The notes beneath the pieces were generated by a model. That model worked only from the letters and a program-made list of their open reading frames with translations. It was not told the DNA's origin and made no database searches. 64,000 bases of DNA from Tritrichomonas musculus (lineage: Eukaryota > Parabasalia > Tritrichomonadida > Tritrichomonadidae): the NCBI GenBank assembly GCA_039105265.1, contig JAPFFF010000004.1:2170001-2234000 (forward strand), given 5' to 3'. The position numbers were made by a program, and so were the translations under genes. Positions 41,051-52,051 of this stretch are shown in pieces. Position 1 is the stretch's first letter, and each line of letters opens with the position of its first letter.

Positions 41051-41962
41051 ATGGAATTTTATCCTAAGTCATTAAAAGAAGCAGAAGACCTTTTTTCCAG
41101 AGCAATTGTTAGCGATGATTATGAACTTGCAGAGGAGATTTTAAAGCAAATTCCAGATCTCCAATTACTTGAAGATGAAACACAATTAGGTCATTTAGTT
41201 GATAATTACTTGATTGGAAAGGAAGCATTATCAGAGCAAGTTGATTCAAATTGTATTAATTATGAAAAAAAGATTCAAAATGCAATAAACCAAGTCCAGA
41301 AAGATTTTACTAAACAATTTAATTCTTTAAAAAAGAAACAAGAAAGTGAATTAAAAGCCATCTATGAACAGTGGAAAGTAAAACGTGACGAAATTGAAGC
41401 TAATTCTTTAGTTCAATATGAAGATTCTCTTGTTACAGCCAGGCTGCTGGCGAGTCAAACGTGCTTCAAAGAAGCAAAAGCCATTCGTGATACTGCATAT
41501 AGGAAGAAGACCGAATCAGTAATTAATTCGCATAAATCCTTATCAAATAAGTATAGAATAATTATTCAAAAAATGATGGAGCGCCATGAAGTTGAATTAA
41601 ATTCATTGATTAAAAAGCGAGACTTCAGAATTCAACAAATAAATTTAGAAAAGGAGAGTGCTCAGACGACTGCCGTTGAATGCTTTGAAATTGATAATGC
41701 AGATAATGTTGTTGGCACAGTAAATGTAGCCACAAAGCCAGTTCCGCTTGCTCTTGTAATGCAAACAAAAGACAATCAACCAGTACAGAGCCAGTCAGAA
41801 ATATTAATGAAATCAGATGTTACCTTTAGAAATAAAATGAAAACTTATAGGCAAGCGCTTGCTGCAACTGATTTGGGCAAAATGAACAAGACGCCAACTC
41901 AGAAAAATAAAAAAACCAATACTTTTCGTTCTTTGAATAAGAAAAGAATATCAACTCCTTAA
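41051..41962 (+). CDS. Coiled-coil protein, 303 residues
   Basis: Residues 1-60 form a short acidic helical region (KSLKEAEDLFSRAIVSDDYELAEEILKQIPD), residues about 70-210 a charged coiled coil (QVQKDFTKQFNSLKKKQESE and on), and the C-terminal 50 residues are Lys/Thr-rich and basic. No enzyme motif, signal peptide or membrane segment. Not recognised; likely a structural or scaffold protein. The neighbouring genes are unrelated, so context gives no function. Confidence 0.7.
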   Translation: MEFYPKSLKEAEDLFSRAIVSDDYELAEEILKQIPDLQLLEDETQLGHLVDNYLIGKEALSEQVDSNCINYEKKIQNAINQVQKDFTKQFNSLKKKQESELKAIYEQWKVKRDEIEANSLVQYEDSLVTARLLASQTCFKEAKAIRDTAYRKKTESVINSHKSLSNKYRIIIQKMMERHEVELNSLIKKRDFRIQQINLEKESAQTTAVECFEIDNADNVVGTVNVATKPVPLALVMQTKDNQPVQSQSEILMKSDVTFRNKMKTYRQALAATDLGKMNKTPTQKNKKTNTFRSLNKKRISTP

Positions 41963-42208
41963 ATTGTTTATATTCATTTCGTGATAATTTTCCTTTTTGA
42001 TTGTTAATGTATAGTATAATTCAATAATAAACTGATATGTGCACTTTTTTTTTCATTTAAAATATATTTTTCAACAACTATTCCTTAAAATATATCTCAC
42101 AAAGTTTTATATATGATGATCCTAAGGCGAAACACATTTTTAATTATAATAATCAAATTCATCCCAAGATAACGACATATCTTTCTTGAGAGTAAAATAC
42201 GTTATCAA

Positions 42209-42877
42209 TAAATTATTTTAATCATTACTGCTTTTCAGTTTTGTGACTGCTACCAATCGAACTCCCACTATTTTTCAAACTGTGGACCTTCGATTGTGAG
42301 TTCTTGCCTTCGAAAAAAGAGGCCAATTAAACAATCAACAAAAACAGAAATAATTCCAACAAATATATCAAATTTGTCTGATTCTAAACAATCTGATCAT
42401 AAAAAAGAAATTAGACAAACACAGGAAAGTGGCTTTTATCAACAAACAGATATTAAAAACAAGCCAACTCTTTATTTTTCAATTCCACAAACTCTAATAA
42501 ACAAACCTGATAATAATGTAAAATTTGCTAACCAACAAATACCGCCACCACCACCTATGAGTCAACAAGGCCAAGGAAAATTAAGAAATTTAAGTCCAGC
42601 TACTTTAGGACAAATGCTTTCTGCTGAACTTGATCACTTTTTGAAAGTAGAACAGAATATTGCACAGATAGCAGAAGTTGAAACTAATGTTGAAGCAGCA
42701 AGACATGAACATTTGATAGCCAACCAAATCCAATTTGAAGATGATACAGAAGAACTTGAAGAACTCGAAAAACTTGATGCCGAAATTGCACGTCTTGAAG
42801 CAGTATATGAGCAAAAATTAAATGAACAAACTTATGATTATAGCTATAGCTATTCCAACATAAGTGAAAATGAATAA
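42209..42877 (+). CDS. Small coiled-coil protein without an obvious ATG start
   Basis: The frame is open from just after a TAA at 42209 to the TGA-type end of the ORF at 42877, and the part from about 42296 reads as real protein: a Lys/Gln-rich polar region, IPPPPPMSQQ, then an acidic coiled coil (LEELEKLDAEIARLEAVYEQ) and a Tyr/Ser tail. There is no ATG in this frame before 42557, and none in any frame from about 42121 to 42296. Either translation starts at 42557 (107 residues) or a first exon lies upstream; a CTTTTCAG that could act as a 3' splice site lies at 42231-42238. Function not recognised. Confidence 0.5.
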
Positions 42878-43423
42878 ATTTGTTTGAAATTAGTATTTTT
42901 TAAGTCTTTTATTTTTAATACAAATACAATATAACTAAGATTTTTAATTATTTTGTAGCAAGTATTCTTTTATTAGATAATGATGTTTGAATAGAAATGA
43001 TTCGTTTGGGGAAATTCACATTGGAAGACATAATAGATGTTTAATAGGGCAATTATCAAATTCGTTAGAGGAATTCTTATCAAATGAAATCTTTGCTGTA
43101 TTGATCAAATTTGAATTTCCAACAGATTAATCATACAACTTGAGAAAATTACTTCATAATATTACTTAATTCTTCATTGGATTAATATAACATTACTTAG
43201 TTCTGGTAAATTCAAATCCTAAAGAAACAAATTAAAAATCATTTTTAAAATCAAATTTAAATATTAAAAAATAAAAGTATTAACAAAAATTTTTTCTCTA
43301 ATGACGAAGTAATGAATCTCAAAAATACTAATTATTAATCATTTTGCAGTCAAATCCATTTAATTTTTTAGATTGAGAACATCACCTCACAAAAAGAACT
43401 TTTTCATAGGCATTCCCATGACA
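42878..43423. other. Intergenic, AT-rich
   Basis: Separates the coiled-coil gene from the 3' end of the kinase-Sel1 pseudogene. Nothing structured is seen. Confidence 0.5.
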
Positions 43424-46400
43424 TTACATGTCAAATCCAAAACCAATATAAAATTCAGACGATATATCTCTTAATTTTGAATTTTTTAAATCATTTTTCT
43501 TATCCGAATTGCTAAAGACAGAGTACTCAATTGCTTCATTTCCAATGCCATACAAAAAAACCTTTTTTCGAAAAGATTCATATAATTCATTTAAAACGAA
43601 AATGTCATTTAATTTCATTTTAACGATATTTTGGCATATTTTTGATTGCAAATCACTTGATACGTTCATTTTCATTGTTTCTTCTTTGATAGCCTCCAAA
43701 TTAAAACCAAAAATTTTCACCAAAAACATGCGCAATAACACAAAAGAATGCTTGAAATGATTCATTGATTTAATCAATAATTGAATTGGCTTGTTTATAT
43801 CGTTCTTTGTGTCATAAATCAAAATATTTGCCATGTTATACATTGCCACATTGTCATTTGAATGCCGAATTGCTTCTTCAAAAAATACAATTTCATTTGC
43901 TGAATTTGCAAGAATTTTGTCACAAAATCCAAGTTTATAAATGATTCCCAAATTATTTTTTGCAAGATAATTATTAAATGAACTTGCTTCTTTATAAAAA
44001 AGAATTGCTTTTTCAATATCTTGTTTAACATATCTTCCTTCATGATGCAAGACTCCTTCAGCAAAATTGGCACTTCTATTTCCATATTTGGATGACAAAA
44101 GTATGAAATAAATGCCTTTTTTAATATCAGTAGGAATCAAATAGCCAGAATAATAAATTATTCCTAGAAGGTATCGTGATTCACTATCATTTGCATTGGC
44201 AGCTTTGGTCAAATAGTCAATTGCTTTATTGATATCAAGTGAAACATGCGTTCCTGTTAAATAAAGAACACCAAGATTGAATTGTGCAGCAACAATTCTT
44301 TGTTCTGCTGCAAGTTTCAGATAATGAATTCCTTTCTTTACATTTCCTAATTGAATGTAAATCATACCAAGGTTAATTTGTGATTTTGGATGAAATTGAT
44401 CTGCAGCAAGCTGATAATAATAAATAGCTTTACTAATGTTATATTGATCAGCATTTTTTTTTTGATGAATAAATCAAGCCGAGATTAAAAATTGCAGAAA
44501 TAGAATTCTTCTTTGATGAGAGTAAATAATAATGGATAGCTTTGCTTAAATCTTTCGGAAAATAAACACCACTTGAATAAATGGTACCAAGATTATTATT
44601 TGCTTCACAATGACCTTTATCACAGCAAGTTTCAAATAATGAATTGCTTTCTTAATGTCTTTTGAAACATATTCTCCTTCTAAATAAATGGCACCAAGAC
44701 TATTTTGTGCTTCGCAATAACCATTATCAGCAGCAATTGTATAATAATAAATCGCCTTTTTAATGTATCTTTACACATATTTTCCTGATGAATAAATTAA
44801 ACCAAGATTATTGTATGCCTCATAACATCGATGTTTAGCAGCAAGTAAAAAATAATGAATTGCTTTGTTTACATTACGAGGCACGTGAATTCTTTCACAA
44901 TAAATAACTCCGAGTTTAAATTGGGCTTCTGAAACATCCTGATCAGCAGCTTGCGAATAATAATGAATAGCATTGTTGATATCTAGTGGTCCATACTCGC
45001 TATGATAATAAATATTACCTAGAGTATATTGTGCCATTGAATGATACTGCTTCGATGTAAGTGTTAAATAAAAAATCGCTTTTTTAAATTTCTTTTGGAA
45101 TATATAAACTTGATGAATATATGACACCAAGATAATATTGAGAATGAACATGATTTTTATTTGCTGCAAGTGAATAATAATGAATAGCTTTGCTGATATC
45201 TAAAGCAACATATAATCCTAATGAATAAATATTTCCAAGCTCAAATTGCGCTAAAGTGTGATTATTATTTGATGCCATTGTAAAGTACCGAATTGCTTTA
45301 TTTATATCTCTTGGGACATAATCATCTGTATAATAAATATTTCCAAGATTGTATTGTGAATCAACCACATTTTGATTTGCAGAGAGAGTAAAATAATGAA
45401 TTGCTTTCTTGATGTCTCTTGGTATGTATTCTTCCGCAGAATAAATCACGCCTAATTGAAATTGCGCATCTGGATGATTCTGATTTGCTGCCAATGTTAA
45501 ATAACGAATTGCATCATTAATATTATTGTTCTTCAAATAAATAATTCCAAGTCTAAATTGCGCATCTTTATAATTTTGTTGTGCAGCAAACGAATAATAC
45601 TCAACTGCTTGTTTGATATCAACTGGAAGTAACAAACCTTCTTCATATATTGTTCCAATACGATGTTGTGCTTTTACAAAATTCTGCTTTGCAGCTAGTT
45701 TATAATAATTAATTGATTTCTTGATGTCTCTTGGAATGTATTTTCCAGTAGAATAGAGAATACCTAATTGAAATTGCGCACCTGGATGATTCTGATTTGC
45801 TGCCAATGTAAAATAGTGAATTGCATCATTAATATTATTGTTCTTCAAATAAATAATTCCAAGTCTAAATTGCGCATCTTTATAATTTTGTTGTGCAGCA
45901 AGCGAATAATACTCAACCGCTTGTTTGATATCAACTGGAAGTAACAAACCTTCTTCATATATTATTCCAATAAGATGTTGTGCTTCCGCCAAGTTTTGAT
46001 TGGCAGCTAATTTAAAGTAATGAATAGCTGTGTTGATGTCTTTTTCAACAGAATTTCCTTTAATGTAAATCAAACCAAGTTTGAGCTGTGCTTTTAAATG
46101 ATTTTGATTTGCAGCCAACTTGTAGTAATGAATTGCCATATCAACATTCCTCTGAACATATTTGCCTTCTTCGTAAATTTCAGCAAGCATGAATTGCGCA
46201 TCTTTATTATTTCGTTTTGCTCCTTCGATAAAAAAGTTGATTGACAGTTGCCTGCATTTTTCATCTGATCCTTGAACTAACGAATACATATCTACGAAGA
46301 AAGAATCATCCGTCACTGACACAAAAGGCAATGTAATATCTTCAACAAATGATTGAAAAAATTTCTGATATACAATTGAAATAGAAGGTCTTTTTTCAGG

Positions 46401-47556
46401 TTCAATTTTTGTGCAATCATTAATAATTTCGAACATAATTTCTTTCTTATTTTTATCTTCAAATTTGATGTTTGAGTTATCAATTATGTATTGAATTACT
46501 TTTCCTAGTGAAAAAACATCACCACTGTATGAAAACTCACCTGATTCACAAACTTCAGGTGCTGAAAAATCACTACAAATGTCTCTTGTGACTTCGTCGT
46601 AATTTCTAATGTATTCTTCTGTTTCAACACGATCGAAATCAATCATAACAAGATTTTTATTTATATCAATCATTAAATTTGTTTCTCGCAGATCTCGAAT
46701 GATGTATTTTTTAACATGCAAATCTCTGACAATTGTGAGTAACTCATATATCATTGTAATTACATCTTTGTAATCAAGCTCAATTCCTTTGAGATACCGT
46801 AATGTTTTGCCATTTATAAATTCAATAATGATGAGATTGCTGTCTTTAACAGTACCGTGAAATTGAGGAACAAATAGGCTTTTAAAGTTCAAATAATTAT
46901 TTTTTTTCTCTTCGAAAAATTGCGTCATTTTGTGAATGATTTTTGAGTGCAAATAACTTGCCTTCTTCAATGTGATATATCAAATTAATAAAACCAGACG
47001 CTCCGAATCCAAGTTCTCTTAATACAATGTAATCATCACGAACAGTATCGTTTGTTGGTTGAAAATTTTCTTTATATGAAATAAAATTTAACATTCGGTT
47101 GTAATTTATCTGCAAATAACTTTTTTTAATTAAATATCCAGAAATATATGGCATAATTATATCGAATATTTGATTAAATTCATAATATCTCGCTATCAAA
47201 GCAATTTCTTTCTTGAAATTTGTAATTTCAATCTGAAAATATGAATAATTTGGCTTTTCTTCGATTCCTCTAGCTTCAAAATGAACATATTCTTTAACTT
47301 TATCTAAAAAGCAGACGAAAATCTTTGGGTTTGCACTTAAAAGAGAGGTTAAATAAGTTACATGAGATATTTTTAATAATATTATTGTTAACTCAAAACT
47401 TAAAATAACATATTCATCATTCGTTTCTTTATTTAAATTTTTACTTTGCCCAATAATCATAATTTTAGATTTTTTTATATTTTCATTTATAGTTTGATTG
47501 CCATTTTGATCGATTGCATGATCATTTGAAATAATGTAAAAAGAATACTTTTGCAT
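43424..47556 (-). pseudogene. Protein kinase with ~20 Sel1 repeats, disrupted
   Basis: One gene read through several frames. The N-terminal ~170 residues are unassigned; then come a kinase Gly loop (ELGFGASGFINLIYHIEEGK, with FALK), a catalytic loop IRDLRETNLM in place of HRDLKxxN, IDFDRV in place of DFG, and APE, followed by tandem ~36-residue Sel1 repeats (AQFxLGxIY... KAIHYYxLAA). Breaks: a frameshift in an eight-T run at 46900-46907, a frameshift near 45081-45095, a TAA at 44771-44773, a frameshift near 44615-44625 and one in a ten-T run at 44454-44463. HRD to IRD and DFG to DFD suggest the kinase was already atypical or inactive. Large kinase-Sel1 families are known in trichomonads. Two breaks lie in homopolymers and could be assembly errors; the others are less likely to be. 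Confidence 0.8.
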
Positions 47557-48027
47557 AACTGGATTAAACCTTTTATTAACGAATATTTCGTTAAAATTAA
47601 ATATTTCTTGGAGATTTATGAAATTTTCTAACGTAATTATAATCTTATTGAATTAAATTAAGAGTTAATGATTTTGAAGACAGTATATATAAATGTTTTT
47701 TTTATATATATTTTATATCGTAAAAAGTAATTGAAAAAATGGAATTATTGAAAAAGTTTTATTTTTAACTATTTAAATTGAAAGCTTCTATTCTAAAATA
47801 TCTTTATCAATACTTATTAAATAAAACTAGTATTATTGATATATATTTTAATAATATTTCATTAATTTAAAATAATGATATAAATATATATAATAAAGAA
47901 GTTTAACAAGGATATAATGATTATTTCCCAATTATAAAATGAGACTTGTTTCAAATATTTCAATGGTCGCACGAACTTTTGAATACAAAAATTCAAAGCA
48001 TTAAACAATTTAATAACAAATTTTACT
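47557..48027. other. Divergent intergenic region
   Basis: Lies between the kinase pseudogene start and the hydrolase. Very AT-rich; nothing structured is seen. Confidence 0.5.
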
Positions 48028-48032
48028 TCACA
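48028..48032 (+). promoter_or_regulatory. Initiator-like TCACA
   Basis: Fits TCA(C/T)(A/T), 27 nt before ATG 48057, and supports that start. Confidence 0.35.
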
Positions 48033-48056
48033 AATTTAGAGCACTTCAACTATAAT

Positions 48057-49454
48057 ATGAACTTTGATAAAAATAAGTACCAAAACGAATCGATCACATT
48101 AGATGGAGAAACAGTGCACTTTCGTTCTTATAGAAACTTGGTGTATGTTTCTAATCCGGTAGATTCAGATTTTCAACAAATGAATATTTTCGTTCCTGCT
48201 GCTTTTTATGAAGGGAATTCAATTAATGGATATGGTATCAACAATGCGCCAGTTTTTATGCCTAATTCAGTTGGCGGATATATGCCTGGACCTTTAGATG
48301 AACCAGGCCTTCAAAAATTCGGACCTCCTGTTCCAAATAGTATTTTTAGAGCACTTCAACACGGATACGTTGTTGCAGCTCCTGCTATCCGAGGAAGAAT
48401 ATTAAAAAATAAAGAAGGAAAATATAACGGAAAAGCGCCAGCTTGTATCGTTGATTACAAAGCAGCAATTAGATATCTTCATTATTATTCAAAAGAACTT
48501 CCAGGAGACGAAAGTAAAATAATCACAAATGGCACTAGTGCTGGAGGAGCATTATCTTCTCTAGCTGGCGCCACTGGAAACCATCCAGATTATGAACCTT
48601 ATCTTAAATCAATTGGTGCCCTCCCCTCTAGTGATGATATTTTTGCTGCATCATGCTATTGCCCAATTACAAACCTTGAGCACGCAGACTCAGCTTACGA
48701 ATGGGAATTTAATGGAGTAAACGATTTCCATCGAAAAAAGATGACAATGAATGAAGGCGGTCGTCCATCATTTACACCAGAAGATGGAACGATGACACCT
48801 CTTCAAATAAAAATCTCATCTGAAGAAGCGGCATTATTCCCATCCTATGTTAACAGCTTAAATCTAGTAGACATGAAAGGGAACCCTCTTCAACTTGATG
48901 AAAAAGGAGATGGATCATTTAAAGAGCACATTAAACAGATCGTTTTATCATCAGCTCAAAGAGCTATCGATAAAGGTATTGATGTATCTGATAAAAAGTG
49001 GTTGACAGTATCAAATAAAAAAGCAATTTCTATGGATTTTGCTGCTTATGCAAAAGAAATAACGAGAATGAAATCAGCTCCAGCTTTTGACAATGTAGCA
49101 AACGACAGTCCAGAAAATGATTTATTTGGAAATGAAACAACAAACTACAGGCATTTTACTAAGTATAGCTTTGAAAATAGTACAGCTAAAGGTTTACTTG
49201 CTGAGCCAGAAATAATAAAATTAATGAACCCAATGAATTATATTGAAGACGATAAAGCCAAAAAGGCCAAATTTTGGAGAATTCGCCATGGAGAATGTGA
49301 TAGAGATACATCTCTTGCAATATCTGCAATCCTTGAATTGAAACTGACAAAGAATGGAATGAAGGTAGATTATCATTCACCCTGGAATACTCCTCATTCT
49401 GGAGATTATGATCTTGATGAATTGTTTGCATGGATTGACAGCATTTGCAAATAG
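48057..49454 (+). CDS. Alpha/beta hydrolase (tannase/feruloyl-esterase-like)
   Basis: 465 residues from ATG 48057; the frame is open further upstream, but only with a non-ATG codon. The nucleophile elbow is TNGTSAGGALSS, with the Ser near residue 161. The oxyanion-side segment MNIFVPAAFYEG and the phrase YVVAAPAIRGR precede it. Near the C-terminus HGECDRDTSLA supplies a likely Asp and NTPHSGDYDLDELFAWID a likely His, completing a Ser-Asp-His triad. The layout resembles the subtype B tannase and feruloyl esterase group, usually of bacteria. No signal peptide, so probably cytosolic. Acquisition from bacteria is possible but unproven. The substrate is unknown. Confidence 0.8.
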   Translation: MNFDKNKYQNESITLDGETVHFRSYRNLVYVSNPVDSDFQQMNIFVPAAFYEGNSINGYGINNAPVFMPNSVGGYMPGPLDEPGLQKFGPPVPNSIFRALQHGYVVAAPAIRGRILKNKEGKYNGKAPACIVDYKAAIRYLHYYSKELPGDESKIITNGTSAGGALSSLAGATGNHPDYEPYLKSIGALPSSDDIFAASCYCPITNLEHADSAYEWEFNGVNDFHRKKMTMNEGGRPSFTPEDGTMTPLQIKISSEEAALFPSYVNSLNLVDMKGNPLQLDEKGDGSFKEHIKQIVLSSAQRAIDKGIDVSDKKWLTVSNKKAISMDFAAYAKEITRMKSAPAFDNVANDSPENDLFGNETTNYRHFTKYSFENSTAKGLLAEPEIIKLMNPMNYIEDDKAKKAKFWRIRHGECDRDTSLAISAILELKLTKNGMKVDYHSPWNTPHSGDYDLDELFAWIDSICK

Positions 49455-50531
49455 TTTTTTTTTCGTAAATTTTTTTTTGATCAACCTTTTTAATTTTGGT
49501 TAGCTTGATATTAAATGTTTTTTTTATTTATTATTATCAACTAACTACTTTATAACTTAAGGTACAAATCCAGTACGTTTAGTAACCGCAATTTTTTTTG
49601 ACATTCTCAAAGAATATGATGACATGTTAAATAAAAAACGATTATTATCATCCATTTCATATAACATATCATAATGTTTATTTATATTGTAAAATAAGTG
49701 TCAAAAACAAACCTAGTCAATTTAAACTTTTTCAGAGATATGCAACTATTCAAATAATAAACGTTCTCCTATTCAAAAAATAACGTACTGGATTTGTACC
49801 TTAAATATTAATTAAACAATAGTTATTCGAAAATGGAAATAAAATTTATGTAGAACGATAGAACTTTTTGAAAGCATAAACACAAATAAAAAGTGGTATC
49901 GTGCTACTAATTTCAGTTCCAGTTTATAATACTAAATTATGCTTTATTTGTCCAAATAACTCGAATAGTAAACTTTTTCATGTTCATAAATTATATACAA
50001 ATTAATTACATTAGAATTAACACAAAAAAGAAAAATCAAAATAGAAATAATGGCATTAGAGATTAAATAAATGGGAAATACGTAGCCGAACATAAACTTG
50101 CGAGTAATATATGCTAACTTAAAATAACTTTTTTTTTGATTGCATCATCATATTTGAATTAAGTTTTTTATATTTTTTTTCGCTATTCTAAAAATACCAG
50201 CGGAATGCTTTTTCTTGGTATAAAATATAAATATCGAAATAATAAATGATATTATTAAAATTATTATTATTATTGCGCTGATTAGCCTTTACGCTCTAAT
50301 TTTCATATTAAATTCCATTATCTATCAACTTCCTCTTTTTATTTTTCATATGTGTTATATATATTATTAATAAATTCAATTTTTTAATATTTTGCTTTTC
50401 TTTCTGTACTTATCAAAGCCATTTATTATTTGCATTAGTTTGTATAATTATATTCTATATCTTAAAAAACTATTCTTTTTTGTTATGTATTAGTTTAAAC
50501 TTTTTCGAATTATATTTGGCTATTATTATTA
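49455..50531. other. Intergenic region containing a MITE
   Basis: Apart from the TTAA-flanked MITE at 49561-49800, this 1.1-kb stretch between the hydrolase and the converging RNA-binding protein gene is AT-rich with no supported gene. Confidence 0.55.
49561..49800 (+). mobile_element. TTAA-flanked MITE, copy 2
   Basis: 240 bp with ends GGTACAAATCCAGTACGTT and its complement, bordered by TTAA at 49557-49560 and 49801-49804. Homologous along its length to copy 1 at 6857-7094 (reversed). No coding capacity. Confidence 0.85.
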
Positions 50532-51869
50532 TTAATCTTTCCTTCTTGAATTGTTTTCACGTCTTCCATCCCTTGGCCCTTTCCTCATCATTGGTGGTGG
50601 CATTTCTCCTGGGTATGGATGATACCAGCCCATTGGGTGCGGAGGATATTGAGGGCCATATGGAGGATATGGAGGATACCAGCTCATCGGAGGCGCAGGG
50701 TAAGATCTTTTACCAGGTCCATCTCTATAGTGTTGTGGTGGTGGTCCATGATCTCTTCTTCTATCTCTATCATTATCATAATCTCTATTTCGGTCCCTAT
50801 TTCGACTTCGATCATCACTTCTACGTCTGATGGGTTCATTGTCATAATCACCTGATTTAGAGTTTTCATCACCATTATTTTCATCGTTTGAATTATCTTC
50901 TATGTCATTTTCATTGTTATCATTACGAAATTGCCGATAATACTCTTCTCGTGAAAATTCGCAGTTTGTTTCATCATCCCCGAGCTCTGCTTCAGGCGCA
51001 TATTCGAAAATGATTGTTTGCGAGTTTAATTGGAGGCTTTGAGCTTCGACACATTTCCGCGCACTTCTTATGTCATAGAATTTGACAAGAAAAACGCCAT
51101 AGTCATAATCTTCAACGCTTCTAACTTCACCAAAATTTGTTACAATTGATTGAATATCTTCAGAAGTAATGTTAATGTCAGCAACAAAGCGCTCTAGTTC
51201 TTTATCAATTTCATCTTCATTTTCTCCATTATCTTCATTTTTTTTCTCATCAGGATCGTTTCCTTGTTCCTGATCTGCATTTTTGTCATTACGTAGAGCT
51301 TGCAATTTATTTTGAACTGATTCTATATTAGCAAAAACATTCGCACAAATATCTTCTGGCTTTCTTTTAGAATGGGCTGGTGGCCTGTAGGCAAAATTAG
51401 TATGTAATATTCTTCCATTCAATTCAATGCCGTTCATTTCTTTAACCGCTTTTTCAGCGTCTCTTATATCATAGTAGGTGACAAATCCCATTCCAAGCTT
51501 TGTTAGGGGATATATAATCTCAGAAACTTCTCCATATTTAGAACAAAATTCATTGAGTTTTTCATTTGTTAATTTATACGATAAATTGTACATGAAAATT
51601 GTATGCACCTTCTTTCGCTTATCGCTTTCAAGATGATACATATGCTTCTTCTTCCTTCTAGGAAATGGAAATGCACGAAAACGAGAATGATATGGAGGAG
51701 GCGGGATTCTTCCATAATCTGGATAATATTCTGGTGGATAATAAGGTGGAATTGGGAAAGGTCCATCTCTGTATCGATGACCACTGCCTCTCCTTCTCGG
51801 AGGTGGTGAAGGAGATGGCGAGTTAGATGCATGATGTTGATCCCTTGAGGAGTGTGAGTGAGATTTCAT
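50532..51869 (-). CDS. Two-RRM RNA-binding protein with RS/RD-rich tail
   Basis: 445 residues. A His/Ser/Pro/Arg-rich N-terminus (1-80) precedes RRM1 (about 88-162), with RNP2 IFMYNL and RNP1 LGMGFVTY. An acidic linker (about 185-225) leads to a more divergent RRM2 (about 226-300; RNP1-like GVFLVKFY). The tail is Asp/Asn-rich, then RS/RD-type (RRRSDDRSRNRDRNRDYDND), then Pro/Tyr-rich and basic. This layout fits an SR-like splicing or mRNA-processing factor in the nucleus. The Pro/Tyr-rich ends may drive self-association (inference). It is divergent from the gene at 52052 with 182 bp between the starts. The specific orthologue is not assigned. Confidence 0.85.
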   Translation of the reverse strand: MKSHSHSSRDQHHASNSPSPSPPPRRRGSGHRYRDGPFPIPPYYPPEYYPDYGRIPPPPYHSRFRAFPFPRRKKKHMYHLESDKRKKVHTIFMYNLSYKLTNEKLNEFCSKYGEVSEIIYPLTKLGMGFVTYYDIRDAEKAVKEMNGIELNGRILHTNFAYRPPAHSKRKPEDICANVFANIESVQNKLQALRNDKNADQEQGNDPDEKKNEDNGENEDEIDKELERFVADINITSEDIQSIVTNFGEVRSVEDYDYGVFLVKFYDIRSARKCVEAQSLQLNSQTIIFEYAPEAELGDDETNCEFSREEYYRQFRNDNNENDIEDNSNDENNGDENSKSGDYDNEPIRRRSDDRSRNRDRNRDYDNDRDRRRDHGPPPQHYRDGPGKRSYPAPPMSWYPPYPPYGPQYPPHPMGWYHPYPGEMPPPMMRKGPRDGRRENNSRRKD

Positions 51870-52051
51870 AAATTATAATATTTTATAGTAAAAATTGAAA
51901 CGGCATTGAAATTAAACTTTTCTCGATTCAATAATTTGGTAAAATATGGATTGTTTAAAAATAGTATCATGCATTAAAAATAAATAAATAAATAAAAAGA
52001 TAATACAAAAAAGTTTTTCTTCGGCCAAAATTTGCCACAAAAATTTGCAAC
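51870..52051. promoter_or_regulatory. 182-bp divergent promoter
   Basis: Intergenic segment between the RNA-binding protein gene (minus) and the coiled-coil gene (plus). No motif beyond AT-richness is clear. Confidence 0.4.

Noticed and set aside
50480-50855. Plus-strand frames over the 3' end of the RNA-binding protein gene
   Set aside because: Antisense shadows of the Pro/Tyr/Arg-rich tail; His/Tyr and Trp/Ser repeats reflect that sequence.
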